From the NCBI GenBank assembly GCA_946699065.1, contig CAMPDV010000234.1, forward strand, positions 1 to 64,000: DNA of 64,000 nucleotides. The letters are read 5' to 3'. Source of the DNA: Loxodes magnus. Lineage: Eukaryota > Ciliophora > Karyorelictea > Loxodida > Loxodidae. This document shows, in pieces, positions 1 to 12,189 of the stretch. Numbering within the stretch: the stretch's first letter is position 1; every line of letters begins with the position of its first letter. The notes under the pieces are model-generated. The model was not told the DNA's origin, did not search any database, and worked only from the letters and a program-made list of their open reading frames with translations. The position numbers were made by a program, and so were the translations under genes.

Positions 1-1397
1 TTTAGAGTCTTAGTAGTATACTTTAATCGAAAGCTTATTGTTTAATAGAGTCATTGTAATAAACTATTTTCATGGGAGTAGCAGTTGGACTTTGACTTAA
101 TTTATCGAAACAAGTATAAGAAAGGAGCAGACAAGCATCACTCTTAAAACTTGAAAGAATTTATTAGAAAAAATAGTTAAAAAGAAAATATTACGATAAT
201 TAAGTAACTCCTGAAGAGAAATCTTCATAATGATATGCAGAATACGGTAAAAAGAAAAATTAATAAGCTAAAAAAAGTTGATATTTAGATTTAATAACTA
301 AATGCAACTTAGAAAGATTAAATTATTTCTTATTAGAATAATTAAAATAATAAAGAAAACTATTAATTTAGTTAAGTGCTTTCTAAGAGATATATCTTAG
401 AAAATAATGAAGAAAAATACAATGCTAGCAAAAATTAAATGGAAATCATAGAATTATCTGTACATTTAGTGAGAAGTTCCTATGATCATTTAAATAAAAG
501 AATGAAATAAAATAAAAAACAATCTTTAAATAAAAAATTTTTAGTTAGAATTTTTAGGAAAAAAACCAAAAAATCTTGTTATGAAAATACTATTAAAATA
601 GCTTCACTATAGGACATTAAGAGTTATGTTCTGTCCCTTAGAAAAGAAAAAAAGTAACTTTTATAAAAATAAAGCAAGATGTACAGTAAAATAAAGGACC
701 TACAAGTTCATAAAAATGTATTGGAGTTAAACCTTAAAAAGATAAAAATAATAAACACTAAAAAAATTATTAATGTGATTACAATCTCTGAAAAGACTTG
801 AAAGCTCAAAAGAATAGTTAAAAACAGAAAAAGTAAAGGGGTTAGAATTAGTTTTAAGATTTAGTTTTCATAATGAAACTAGACGATAAACTGAAATTTA
901 ATATTTGAATTTTAAGGCAAAACCAAGTTCGCTTTATGACCTTGAACTATTTCTAAAATTAAATCTAATTAGTGAAACGAGAAAATGAATTATAGCTTGA
1001 AAATTTAATCTTAAGGTATATTCAATTTTACTTAAGAGCTTGATTCAGTTCTTAAAAAGAAATCTGGGTAATCAACCAAGCCGATGAAGAGAAGGCTTTA
1101 AAGTTGAAACTTAAAATTATAGCAGATCAACATAAGAACTGGAACTTGCTATAAAAATAAGTCCGAGTAAAAAGTAAGTCTTATTAGAAAAATTAGTGAT
1201 GAAGAAAATTGATTAAAAAGTAAATAAAGACAAACAAAAGTTCTCTTAAAGAGTTTAACCTAGTGAAAAAAATAAAGCCTGAGTGTTGAAAATAGCTGAT
1301 GCAGTCAAGAGTTGAAAATAAAAATAGCATACTCAGTTCTCTTTTAAAGCTTAATCCAGTTCTAAAAAGATGTCTGAGTAAAGACAATAAACTATGA
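1..1397 (+). CDS. Possible coiled-coil protein, 5' end outside window
   Basis: Read with TAA/TAG as Gln, frame 1 runs from the window edge to about base 790 without any TGA. It gives a Lys/Glu/Gln/Leu-rich sequence with heptad-like spacing (for example the stretch around 439-560). A frame ending at the TGA of 1395-1397 reads back to about 720-850 and has the same composition. The two frames differ, so there is either one indel near 720-790 or two genes. The + strand is purine-rich throughout, as expected for coding. No known domain is visible and no start codon can be fixed. Because all codons can be sense in this genome, the open frame is weak evidence. Confidence 0.35.
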
Positions 1398-1428
1398 AAA
1401 TTAGATTCTATTCACGCATCTAATTTTC
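1396..1428 (+). terminator. 11-bp perfect hairpin overlapping the putative TGA stop
   Basis: GAAAATTAGAT at 1396-1406 is the exact reverse complement of 1418-1428, with an 11-nt loop. It begins inside the TGA that closes the upstream frame, so it would fold in the very short 3' UTR typical of this code. A role in stop recognition or 3'-end formation is inference. Confidence 0.3.
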
Positions 1429-1429
1429 A

Positions 1430-2720
1430 TTAGATTATTGTACTAGATCATTTTTAGAAACAAGTATTAATAACTAAAGTAAGACCAAGATATTTAACTT
1501 AGCAAGTATAAATGATTGATCAACCTTCTTAATGTTATTTCAATAGTATTTTACTATCTTTTTCTATCTTTTTATTTATGCTTATTTTATTTATTTGTCT
1601 AAATTTCCATAAATAGTTTTATTATTTAAGATATATATTCTTCAAGTGTACCATTTCAATAAGTAAGTAATATTTTTAATCTTGCTAGTACAATTAACTA
1701 TTTACTTTAAACTTAAGCAGAAGGAAAATTAAGAATATTGAAATTGGTAAATTTAATTTATACCTTCTTTTTTCATAAAGCTATTATAATTTTGAGAATA
1801 TCCAAATATCAACCATTTTTATACATCACTTTAAAAGCAAAGCAGCTGTACTTTCTAACTCATGATAAATATTTTAAAACCCTTATTTGCTTATAAATAA
1901 AGCTTTGAAGTTTAAATTACAAGCTAAATATTAATATAAGAGTTAGAGAGGAAATAAAACAAGTAGCAAACTAAAAAAATAATGTTATAATCAAATAAAG
2001 AGAGTATTGTATAACATAATTAGGAACTAGAATTTATATGTTATAATAAATCAAACACTATATAATTACATTATAAGCTAGTATTATATTAGAAAGAAAT
2101 ATAGGTTATCGATTTCTGCATTTAGTGGAATACTTTGAAGATTAAAATCACAGGTAGATAATATTTTAGATTATCGAAATAGAAAAATCCTTTGGTATAG
2201 TTTGCTAAATATTTGAGTGATTTTTATATTGATAGTTTGTTTTCGACTTTCTTTTCCTTTTTATAAAATAATGAGTTATGGTGTTTAAGCGTTTTTAACT
2301 ATCGATTTCCTCCTATTTAAGAGAAATTATTTATAATTTGTAAATTTGTAAACTAAAAGTGTTTTTAATGCCTTTACTGTAAAATTGATTCTTTTAATAT
2401 GAAAGTTAGTAAGTGTTTTAAATGTTTTTAAATATAATCTTAATTTCATCAATAAGCAATTACTCTTATTATAGTCTCTTCTTGTACTTTTTTCCTTTAA
2501 GTTTACTTTATTTCAATAATTAAAATCTTCTTCAGTCTAACTTCTTATGAAATATTTTTATTTATAGATTAAATATCCCAAATAAGACTTTGGAAATTAT
2601 TTTCTAAGTCCTTAATTATAATATAAGATATCTTAAGTCATAAATCCTTATTTATTTTTTTAATTTTATTTTATTAGACTCTAATATCTTTTAGTCTACT
2701 AGTATATAAAAGGTTTATAT
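1430..2720. other. AT-rich stretch with no recognisable gene
   Basis: Very AT-rich DNA with no domain, RNA gene or repeat that I can support. The last part runs into the 3' end of the TPR-kinase gene on the minus strand. Confidence 0.3.
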
Positions 2721-2728
2721 AGAGATAT

Positions 2729-5061
2729 TCATATTACTATTACTTTTATTTTATATAACCAATATTTAACTTAAGTTAATTTTTATAATGGAAGAGCGAA
2801 ATAATTCAAGCCTTTTAACTTTACTAGTTTAATTAATTTTGTTTTATCGTCTATAATTCCATTCAATTCAGCTTTAGTCTATTCATATTTGTAAGTTTGC
2901 TTTCAAAACTTTGACCAAAAGTTTAGATATTCAATTTCTGAGTCAATGCTATTCTTCTAGGATGGTAGATTTTGCTGATTATGGTAAATAATTCTTACCT
3001 ATATCATTTCATGTTTCTAGTAAGATAGCTATTCTCTATTGATTGAAGCATTCTATGACTAATAGCTTAACTCTTTTCATTTTTACTTTATTTAATCTAA
3101 TTAACTTTTAAAAGTATAGATATCTAGTCTTTAGTTCTAGTTATATATAAGAGATTTATATAAAAGCTTAGCTAATTCAGGTTCCTATGTTATTTCACTT
3201 TTAAAGAAAGGAATTTGTTAATCAACACTAACTGCTTTTATTATTTATGCCGATGAAGCTTGATTCGAATAAGGTAGACTTTCATTAAAAATCTCAACCG
3301 CAACACAAGCAAGAGACCATATGTCACTTTTTTAACTTACTTTGTTATCAAATAACTCAGGTGCCATTCATTAGTATGAGCCTCTTTATTTCAAAGTAGT
3401 AGTTATATTAGCTTCATTAACAAGACCAAGACCTGCTATTTTAGGATTATCATAATCATCTAGTAAAATGTTTTAAGATTTAAGATCTCTATGAATTAGA
3501 TTCTTGCAATTAATTGCTTCAACTCCTTCTGCTATTTAACTTAATAAGTTCAGTTTCTTATAAAATCTTATTGGAGATGCTTTTTAATAATCGGAGAATA
3601 ATTTTCCGCTATTTATTACATTAAATAAACTACCTTTAGTACTAAAATCTGTTAAATGACAAAATCGATAACACCCTATTACAGAAGTGTCAATTGATAC
3701 ACCTAACAGTTTTAAAACTCTATTGCTGTTTACTTCTAGGAGAGCTTTGCATTCTTTATAAAAACTATCTATCAACTATCTATCAACTCTTGAATATTTT
3801 CCTCTTAGTTAATTACTTTTAGCGCAAAATTAGAGCCTTCGATACTTTTAAGATAGACTTTGCCATATGATCCTTTGCCTAAGACTTTCAAGCTATTTAA
3901 AGCTTATTAGTTAGGGATTAATTATTAGAAGTTTCAAATTCTTATTCTAGATCCTTCATTAAATCCAGCTCCATTTTCAAATAGAAGGTTTCAAATATAA
4001 TCTATAGTAGTTGACTTTTAAGTCTGACTATGTTACTGTGATCTTTATTAAAACGAGAAGTTTAAAACCTGAATTTCTTACTGTTCCTAACTTTATGTTG
4101 GTATATTTTCTTCTTAGATTTGTTTATCTTCAATTTGTTTGTAGTTTAATGGACTAACTATGCTTTAGTATTATTTAGTCATATCATATTTTTCTAAAGC
4201 GTCTAGTTGTTACTCACTATTTTAGTAGATAATTGTTGAGTCAGGACTTAAACTTTTTGCTATATTGAAACATTAATAAGCTTCAGCTTATTTTTGTAAT
4301 TAAATTAAAGCTAATCCTTTATCATAGTAAGCAATAGCGTAGGTAGGATCAAGTTGTATAGCCATATTGTAACACTCAATAGAATCATTCATCTAACCTT
4401 GTTTAGCCAAAGCAAGTCCTTTTTAGTGATAGATATTCTTATCTTTAGAGTCAATTTAAATTCCCTTATCGTAGCAGTCAATAGCTTCGACAAATTTTCC
4501 TTAATTTGCTAAAATTAATCCTTTGTTGTAGTAGTCAGTTACGTCATTAGGATTTTTCGATATAGCTATGTTATAGCACTCGATAGAATCATCATATTTT
4601 CCTAGCTTTTATAAAGTTAATGCTTTATTATGATAAGCTTTCGTTAAATTAGGATCCAGATTTAAAGATATGTCAAAACACTCGATAGCTTCTTAATATT
4701 TCCCTAAATAGTGTAAAGATAGTCCTTTTTAGTGATAAGCAGTTGGTATTCTTGGATCGAGTTTTATAGCCTTATCATAGCACTCTATAGCTTCAATATC
4801 TCTTTCTAAAAAGTTTAAACTTAATCCTTTATAGTGATAGGCAGTCACGTCATAAGGATCAAGTCCAATAGCTTTGTCAAAGCACTCAATAGCTTCTTCA
4901 TATTTCTATAAACGGTTTAAAACTAATCCTTTTTAGTTTCAGGCAGGTTTATAATTAGAATTGAGTGGTAAAGGTACATGGAAATACTGTATAGGTTCTT
5001 AATAGTTTGGTAATTAGGATGATTACTTTGCTATAATAGTATATTATATCTGTTCTTACAT
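2729..5061 (-). CDS. TPR-repeat protein kinase, frame broken by 11-bp duplication
   Basis: ATG at 5061-5059. After about 27 residues come seven tandem TPR units (residues about 28-268, motifs such as AIECFDKAI and AYHQKGLSL). A Gln/Ser linker follows, then a protein kinase: Gly loop GKGSYGKV near 3870, ALKV lysine near 3825, HRDLK at 3485-3493, and a YQWMAPE activation segment near 3365 in which Trp is TGA and Gln is TAA. The kinase C-lobe (SDIWSLA) is present. Where DFG is expected the sequence reads GLG, so activity is doubtful. A tandem duplication at 3765-3786 shifts the frame just after the kinase beta-3 strand; removing 11 bp restores one frame down to TGA at 2731-2729. An earlier in-frame TGA at 3079-3077 could be the true stop. 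It is either a recent pseudogene or an allele. A scaffold/signalling kinase role is inferred. Confidence 0.85.
3765..3786. repeat. 11-bp perfect tandem duplication inside the kinase domain
   Basis: CTATCTATCAA occurs twice back to back (3765-3775, 3776-3786). One copy is expected from the kinase reading frame; the second shifts it. It is not a homopolymer, so a typical long-read error is unlikely. Confidence 0.9.
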
Positions 5062-5302
5062 ATTTAATATTAATAGTTTATGAACTACTTAATTTATAAT
5101 TAAAGATAACTATTTTCCTTTAATTAAACTTATTATTATCAAACAATTTTACCTACATCCATTTTATATCTTACACTCTATATTTAACTATCTATTAACA
5201 CTTTTCTACAATAAAATTCATTTACATTATAACTCTAGTAATAATCCTAAACTTATTAAATTTGTGAAGGTAACAGAAAGACTATACTGTGATGTGCTAG
5301 GA

Positions 5303-6585
5303 TCATTTTACAAGAACAATGAAGAAAAGTATAGACAGAGAAATGGAAGACCTCAAGTGGAGTATGGAAGGCAGGGGAGTGAGATGATAGGAAACTTTCA
5401 ATTTTAATTTTAGTTTCTGAAGCTATTCGTATAATTGGAGGGAAAGTAGTTAAAAATCCTTCTATAACTCCGAACGTTTTACTACCTGACTATCTATAAA
5501 AATAGGAGTTACGAAAAGAATATCCTAGTTTTAGTAGAGATGTATAGTTCTTTTCTTACGTCTAGTATTTTTAAGAAAGCGATATATTAACTAGTGAGGT
5601 AATTTAGGTTTAATCTCAAGAGTTTCCAATCATTTCATTTTCTTGTATATCTTTCATTTTAGACCATTATTGTACTGTCTGTACTTTCTATTTTAGTAAT
5701 TTTACTATAAATATTTCTTGATTCATCGTTTTTAGTTAAATATTATGATTTAAACAACTTTGTTTAGAGATTTCTCACTTGGGGTTAAATAATTTTTTAA
5801 CTTTAATGTCTATAATCTTTTTCTAAGCTATTGCAAATTTGGAGACGATTATTACAAAATCTGTGCTTGATACTGTAACTGATTTTTATATCGATCATGC
5901 TATTTCTCATAAAATACATTTTTTTAATTAAAAGCAATCAAAATCTTTGTTCTTTCTACTACTAAGGAAGAACTAAATTATCAGAGTATTATTCAGCAGG
6001 CAACTTAAATTTTGTTAATTTTTGTTATTTAGTCTTTCTACTTATCATTAGTCTCCAAATCGTAATATAAGTTTCTACTTAGAAGTTAAAGAACTCTCGT
6101 AATCTTCTCTTTGCTTCTAATAAATATTTTCTAGTTTTGAGCGAGGTTTTATCAGCTTTTTTTTTAAAATTAAATTCGAAAATAAAGTAAGAGATTAACT
6201 GTATTCTAAAGAAAATAGTTTAGCTCAATAATTCTATTTAGTAATAGACTTGCTACTTAAAATTAATGTTAAGTTCCAATTATTAGGCCCTGCTTGCATA
6301 TTTAATTAAAAGCTTCTGATGGAATCTTGTAGCTTATTGAAGCAAAGCATGATAAGTTCCAGTCTATCTACTTATTTTGCAATTTATTTCTATTTAATTA
6401 GATAAATATTCTCTGTACCCTTCAAAAAATCTTAGTTAGACTTAAGAGCAACTTCTATAAAAATTTAAGTAATGATGCTTTATCTCTATCCTATTATCAC
6501 TGAATAGTAAAATAAGTTACCATAATATTGCTTTTTATTTAATTTTACTACCATTGCAATTCACATTTATCAACTATCACTACAT
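5303..6585 (-). CDS. Possible coiled-coil protein with a diverged paralogue at 10.2-11.3 kb
   Basis: A minus-strand frame from ATG at 6585 to TGA at 5305-5303 gives a Lys/Gln/Leu-rich helical sequence. The N-terminal and C-terminal parts lie in different frames, with the change close to a run of seven T at about 5931-5937. Support comes from a diverged minus-strand relative at 10213-11280. Both contain a VER(T/S)K start, a DRYK motif and a KKYL region followed by a TLEI segment. No domain was recognised. The antisense of the last 130 bases also reads plausibly, so the 3' limit is uncertain. Confidence 0.33.
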
Positions 6586-6589
6586 AATC

Positions 6590-9500
6590 TTAAAAAAAAG
6601 AATGCACAAGATGCTTCTAAGCTAAGCTGCATGTCAGCGAAAAATAGAATTGAGTTGGCTGGAAAAACATAGGCATATAAGGAGTAAAAAGCAGAAGTTG
6701 GTTCTGATTGTTGAAAATAAGATTTATAGAGATATCCTTCTTGGAAGAAAATGAAGACTTACAGTTAAATCTTAGTATTTTGGTATTAAATAAGCATGGT
6801 TACTTGTTATTTAAGATAACATTTTGATAATATTAGCTTCTTAATTTAAGCATAAGCTATTAAGGAATTAAATATATTAATTAAAAGTAGCTAAATTATT
6901 GTTTAAGAAAATCCTTAAGTCTGAACTTGTTTCCTTGAAAAGAATGATTGAGCTCTATATTTATATAAAGCAAATAATGTAGCTGATGAAAAAATGATCC
7001 AATGAGCAACATTAAGTCTGAACTTATTTCCTAAAAGAGCTTATTTGATTTCTATAATAAATTGAAGTAACGAAACGAATCTTTCTGATGAAAAGAGCAA
7101 TCCTTAAGAAAAGACTCAAGTCTTTACTTTTTACCTTGTAGATCTTGATTGAGCTCTAAAATAAATAAAATTAACATTTATCTGGGTAGTTAAATAGCGT
7201 AATTTTCACAGTTATGAAGACTAAAGCAACTCCTTATTTTAGAAGTACACTCAATATTAAAAACTAGTTAATCAAAATGTTTATAACGAAGTAAGTTCCA
7301 TTAATGAAACTTGTTTTCAGATAAAGGGAAGTATAATAATAATTCCAGTATAAATACTTTTAGCAAGCTAAAAGATATACTTTCAATAAATTAGCTTATA
7401 AAAAAGGATTTAGTTTCAATTATAATTGGATGAATTAATGAAAGTGGTTTTTAATTTTTTAATAGTTAGTTCAATTTAAAAACTCATTCTCAAGAATTAA
7501 ATCATTGCTAAATATTCAATAAACTCAAGCTAATAAAGCTGTATTTTAAAATGAATATAAATTCCAAGAATCTATATTTATTTAAGAACCTAATTTGTGT
7601 ATTCTATAGTTGCTAACAATTATTTAAATTGGTTAAAAAGTAAAAAAGCAATTAAACCAAAATAAATACCATTTTCATTAATTTGATCTTAAAAATTAGT
7701 CCAAAAGTTTAAAAGTTATTAAAAGGTTCACTGCTTTTACATAAAATAGCAAGAATAATAAAATAGATATTAAATTACAAGCTTAAAATATTTTGAGTTA
7801 AAACTTCAAATACATTTCGTTTTTAGTTATTAAGAATAAAGTCAAAATTATAAATTACTAGGTAAGATTATCTATAAATATTTATGCATAACTTTGCTTA
7901 GTAACATACTCTCATATGCTATAATTAGAATAATAGAAGTTATACACTTCTATTAAACATAGCATTTGAATTATATTTTTATCACTGTATCTTCTAAAAA
8001 CCTTAATAAAATAATTATTTTTTACTTTAAATTCTATCTCACTGATTTTAATTAAACATTACGAGACTTTTTGTCTTATATCATTTCCTAGTATAAACCA
8101 GTATAACTGGTTGCGAGGAAGATTCCTATTCCGGATGTCAAGCTGGTTTAAACTAAGATGAACTTAATGATAGTGAGAAAGTTTTAGTAACTTAACTAAA
8201 AGTATATTAAAGACATACTAGTAATGTTTCTATTTGAAGATGATATATTTAAATAGTTGTATTGGTTTGATTATTCTTATATTTGGATAATATTGATTAC
8301 ACTGTTAAAAAGTGTAAATGTAAAACTAGAATCTCAAATATCTTACCTATTATATACAAGTGATAGCATTTTAGAATAGAAGTTTAATCATCTATCATTA
8401 TAACTTAAATATGTTATTAGCTTAGAATTATGATGTACAGTAGTTTTAATGTTTTATATGCTTTATTTATAGTTAATTAGGTTTTCATTTAGTTACAACT
8501 TAATCTTTTATTTATGACTTCAAATATCATTAGTCAGTATAATCGTACTTATTATTGTAGATTATTTATCCTAGTGTAACTTCTTGGTATATCCATAAAC
8601 ATAAGAGAAAACATATAATATAGTTCCAAATTAACCGCAGTTACTACATTTTTTCACTAATATACAGCAACTTTATTTATCAACTCAGATAGTGGCTTTT
8701 CAAATGCTAAATCCTTTAGCTTTAGACTACCCTCAAATTACAATCTCTTATCCCATTATTCGAAGACCTTTTTAATGTAGATGAGGATTTGCAATAAATA
8801 AAATCCTTCGTTTTGGACTAAAATTTAATTTCTGATATTTCACTAAGAATTTTTAAAGCGTTATGTGACAAAAAAAACAAGAAGCTTCATTTTTAAATCT
8901 AGAGATGATAAGAGATAAAACTTTAAAATGCTTAATAGAAGGAGCTAATTATACTAAGAAACACTTTACTCATAACATTCCCCACTTTTCTATATTTATA
9001 TACAAAAAACATTGCCAGAAGTACAAGAGTGCTCTATAGTGTTAACTTCAATGCTTTAAATAAATCTTTGTTGTCCATACTTAGAAAAAAAGCAATGAGA
9101 AGAGCTTAAGGAGAGAGTTCTTAAATCGTTAAAGAAATCGACAGATGGGTAGTATAAAATAAAAAATTCCTGTTATCATTAAAATTACTTCAAATTACTG
9201 AAACTCTGAGATCATCATAAATTTTGCTAAAGAAGGGGAACTTAAGTTGTTACTTTGACTTTCAATTCCAGAATTATAAGATAATTTGCCCTTTGGAATT
9301 TAATTTTGAGGATAACTGAAGAATGTCCTTTTACTAGTGGCAGAGTATCAGTAAAAATGTAGTGATATTTGGCATTAAGAAAATACTCTGATGTAGTAAA
9401 ATGTATTCTTGATATTGGTATTTTTGTAAATAGAGGAATAGTCAATATAGATAATGCTGTTAAATTCATAAATTATGGAGCAAAAACATTATAGATTTGT

Positions 9501-10150
9501 ACTTAAGTTTAAAATTAGGACTTTTCAACAGTGATCTATGACAAGTTTATGAGCATATATTTATCTTTTGAATTACAAACATCTTGTTGAGAAGGGAAGG
9601 TTAAAAAATGATAAGAATTTCTAACTAAGCAATATAAAAAAGAATAAAACAATAAACTTAATAAAATAAGTAAGTGCTTACTCTTTAACAGATAGTAAAA
9701 CTAGTTTGAAGATTTATTAGTAAAACTGAATTTGACTCTTAAATAATAAGAAAAAATAGAGAAATCAGTAAAATGATTTAAATTTTTAAGAAGCATAGTA
9801 GGAATAAAAGCTAGTTATGAAATATAATTTAGTAAAAAATTGAAGAGAAACAAAATAATAATAGTTTTGGGGTATATAATTAGATATAATCTCAAATAGG
9901 AAGTAATTGAAAGATTTAAAATAAACTCTAAGAAAATTAGGAGAGATTGAAGGTTTAAGAAAGACATATGATTTTATACTAAAATAAAAAAAGGAAAATA
10001 AAATTTCATTCAAATGAGAGTAAGGGATTCTTTATTAAAATATGACTAAATAAATTTTGCTATAAGATAATAGATTTAGTAAGAAAATGAAAAAAAGGTA
10101 GAACAATAAATTAAAATTTAGTTATTGAGTAATTATAAATAATTTAAGCT
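6590..10150 (+). other. Unresolved stretch; one + frame reads protein-like, no domain
   Basis: A single + frame from ATG 6631, only 45 bp from the divergent start at 6585, reads for over 1 kb with scattered TGA-encoded Trp, and hydrophobic segments follow near 8250-8600. All frames are open in this code, so this is weak. Diverged copies of a unit of roughly 100 bp beginning AAGTCT start near 6917, 7014 and 7118. Their spacing is not a multiple of three, which argues against that part being a protein repeat. Confidence 0.22.
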
Positions 10151-10212
10151 AAATAATGCTGAATAAACGAATTCGAATGAGAGATAACCAAGAATAGAAG
10201 AAAATAAATTAA

Positions 10213-11280
10213 AAAGATAGTTCTAGATCTAGGATGAACATGAGTATTTATCTAGTGAGGTTATTTTTATTATCTCAAGAGTTTACAGTGTAAATCTTTT
10301 CTTGCATTTTTGTTCTAGATTGGTATTCTGCAATCTGTATTTTTGAGCCAAGTACTTTTTATGTATAATTTTCTTGATTCGTCTTTGACTGAGAGGTCTA
10401 GCTTGAGAAACCTTGCTTTCCTTATAAAGTTCGATTTCTGAATTTGCAATCAATTTTTTAATATTAATATCGGTAAATTATTTTCTTAAATGCAAGTAAA
10501 TTATGTGATAATTGGTGAAAAATTGCTCTTGACTTGAAATTAAATTTTATATCGGTCTAAGCAATAGAACATAGTTTTCACGTCTTTAAATTAATACTGC
10601 TCATCATTTTTTGATCTTTCTACTGTATAAGAAAGTTTAATCTTGTTGAGCTGTATTTAGGAGGCAAGAAAGAAATTTACTATTTCTTTTTATTCTTAAT
10701 TAGTCTTTCTGTTTAACCATAGTCTCTATATATCATGATATTAGTTTAATATTCAGTACTTAAATAATTTTTGCAACTGCTAAGAACCTAAAATGAATCT
10801 TGATCTACATATTTGAATTCTTTCTAGAGGCTTCAGCTTAAATTTGTAATGCTTCATAAGAAAGCATGTTATTAAATTTCTGGTTCTACTTAAGCTGCTT
10901 TAGAGTAAGTTACTTTTAAATTAGAAAATTATCTTTCTATAGATTTTAGCAGATCTGCTATTAATTAATCTGAAGTACAGCCCCCATCAATAAAATAAGT
11001 AATATACTTTGTTCCATTCCTTTATATCACTAATCAACGAAATTATGTTCTCATCATATTGCTTTATTTAGTCTTATTCTTATTCTAATTTCTATCTTCT
11101 TAAATATCACTACCTAGGCCTGAAGAATGTACCTATGTTGCGTATCATGCAAATCACACTATTTACATCTAAGTTATTCTCGTGAGGAATGGATAAAGCA
11201 GTAACTACCTAAGGATAACTTTGCTAACATTTCCATTTTCTAATTTCGTAGAATAACTAGCTGGTAAAAACGAATATGAT
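10213..11280 (-). CDS. Possible coiled-coil protein, paralogue of the 5.3-6.6 kb gene
   Basis: The minus-strand translation aligns in order with the gene at 5303..6585: a VERSK motif near 10630, DRYK, then a KKYL segment and TLEI near 10280. Upstream of this a stretch around 10880-11060 reads as a well-formed soluble sequence (IADLLKSIERQF and similar). At least one frame change is needed near 10400-10480. The limits are approximate and no known fold is recognised. The pair looks like an old duplication. Confidence 0.3.
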
Positions 11281-12189
11281 ATTGATAAGCTAATCCAGTT
11301 TTATTGCTTTTCCCACTTCTTAGATATAATGAAGGACTGAACATTCATATTTCTCTTTTAAAAAGGAGTATTTTTGAAATTTAAGAAAGGAGATTCTAGG
11401 AACTTAAAATAAGAATATGCTTCTTTAGTTGTACTCTTGAGAAAAATCACCTGAAAAAGGACAAGCTAAGAAAGCTCTAGAATCCGTATAATTTTTGATT
11501 ATATCCTAAGCATATATAGCTTCAGAATTATCTGCTTAAATAAGGCAAGCTTCTCTATAGCTTTTATATATTTATTTTGGTTAAGCTATTTAAAATAATA
11601 AATAAGTTATTTACTAGAAAAACTTATCTTTCATAAGAAAAACCTTATCTGTTATATATTCATTAATAATTAATGATAGCTTAGAGTGATAGCAAGTGAT
11701 ACTTTCTTGAGGTTTGAAAAGAAAATTAGTTATAATGATCTTTTATAAATTCTTGCACTTATAAATGTATAGATTTAGCTAATATAATGTAGAATAATTA
11801 GAGTTTGATTTAATGCTTATAGACAGTATTATTATTATGCTTATAGAGAAATACTATTTTTTATTTAATTTAATAGTTGAATATCAATCATTAACTCTAG
11901 ATACTTTCCTTTTATTTAACTAATTTAATAAAGAACTACTAAATTTAAACTTTAGTGCATATATAGGTAATTAGGAGTATCCATTAACTAGTTAATAACC
12001 AAATAATTAATTTAGATAGAAATTATCCCTATAAGCTAAGACACTTACTCTAGGTTTTAAATGTAACTTAATTAATATAATACCTTTATCAACTCCTAGA
12101 GTAAACAGTATTTCAAGGACATTTTTGAAAAGCTTCTTTCCTTCTTGAAATTTGACTAAGAAACTCTTGTATTTTATAATGGTAGATAG

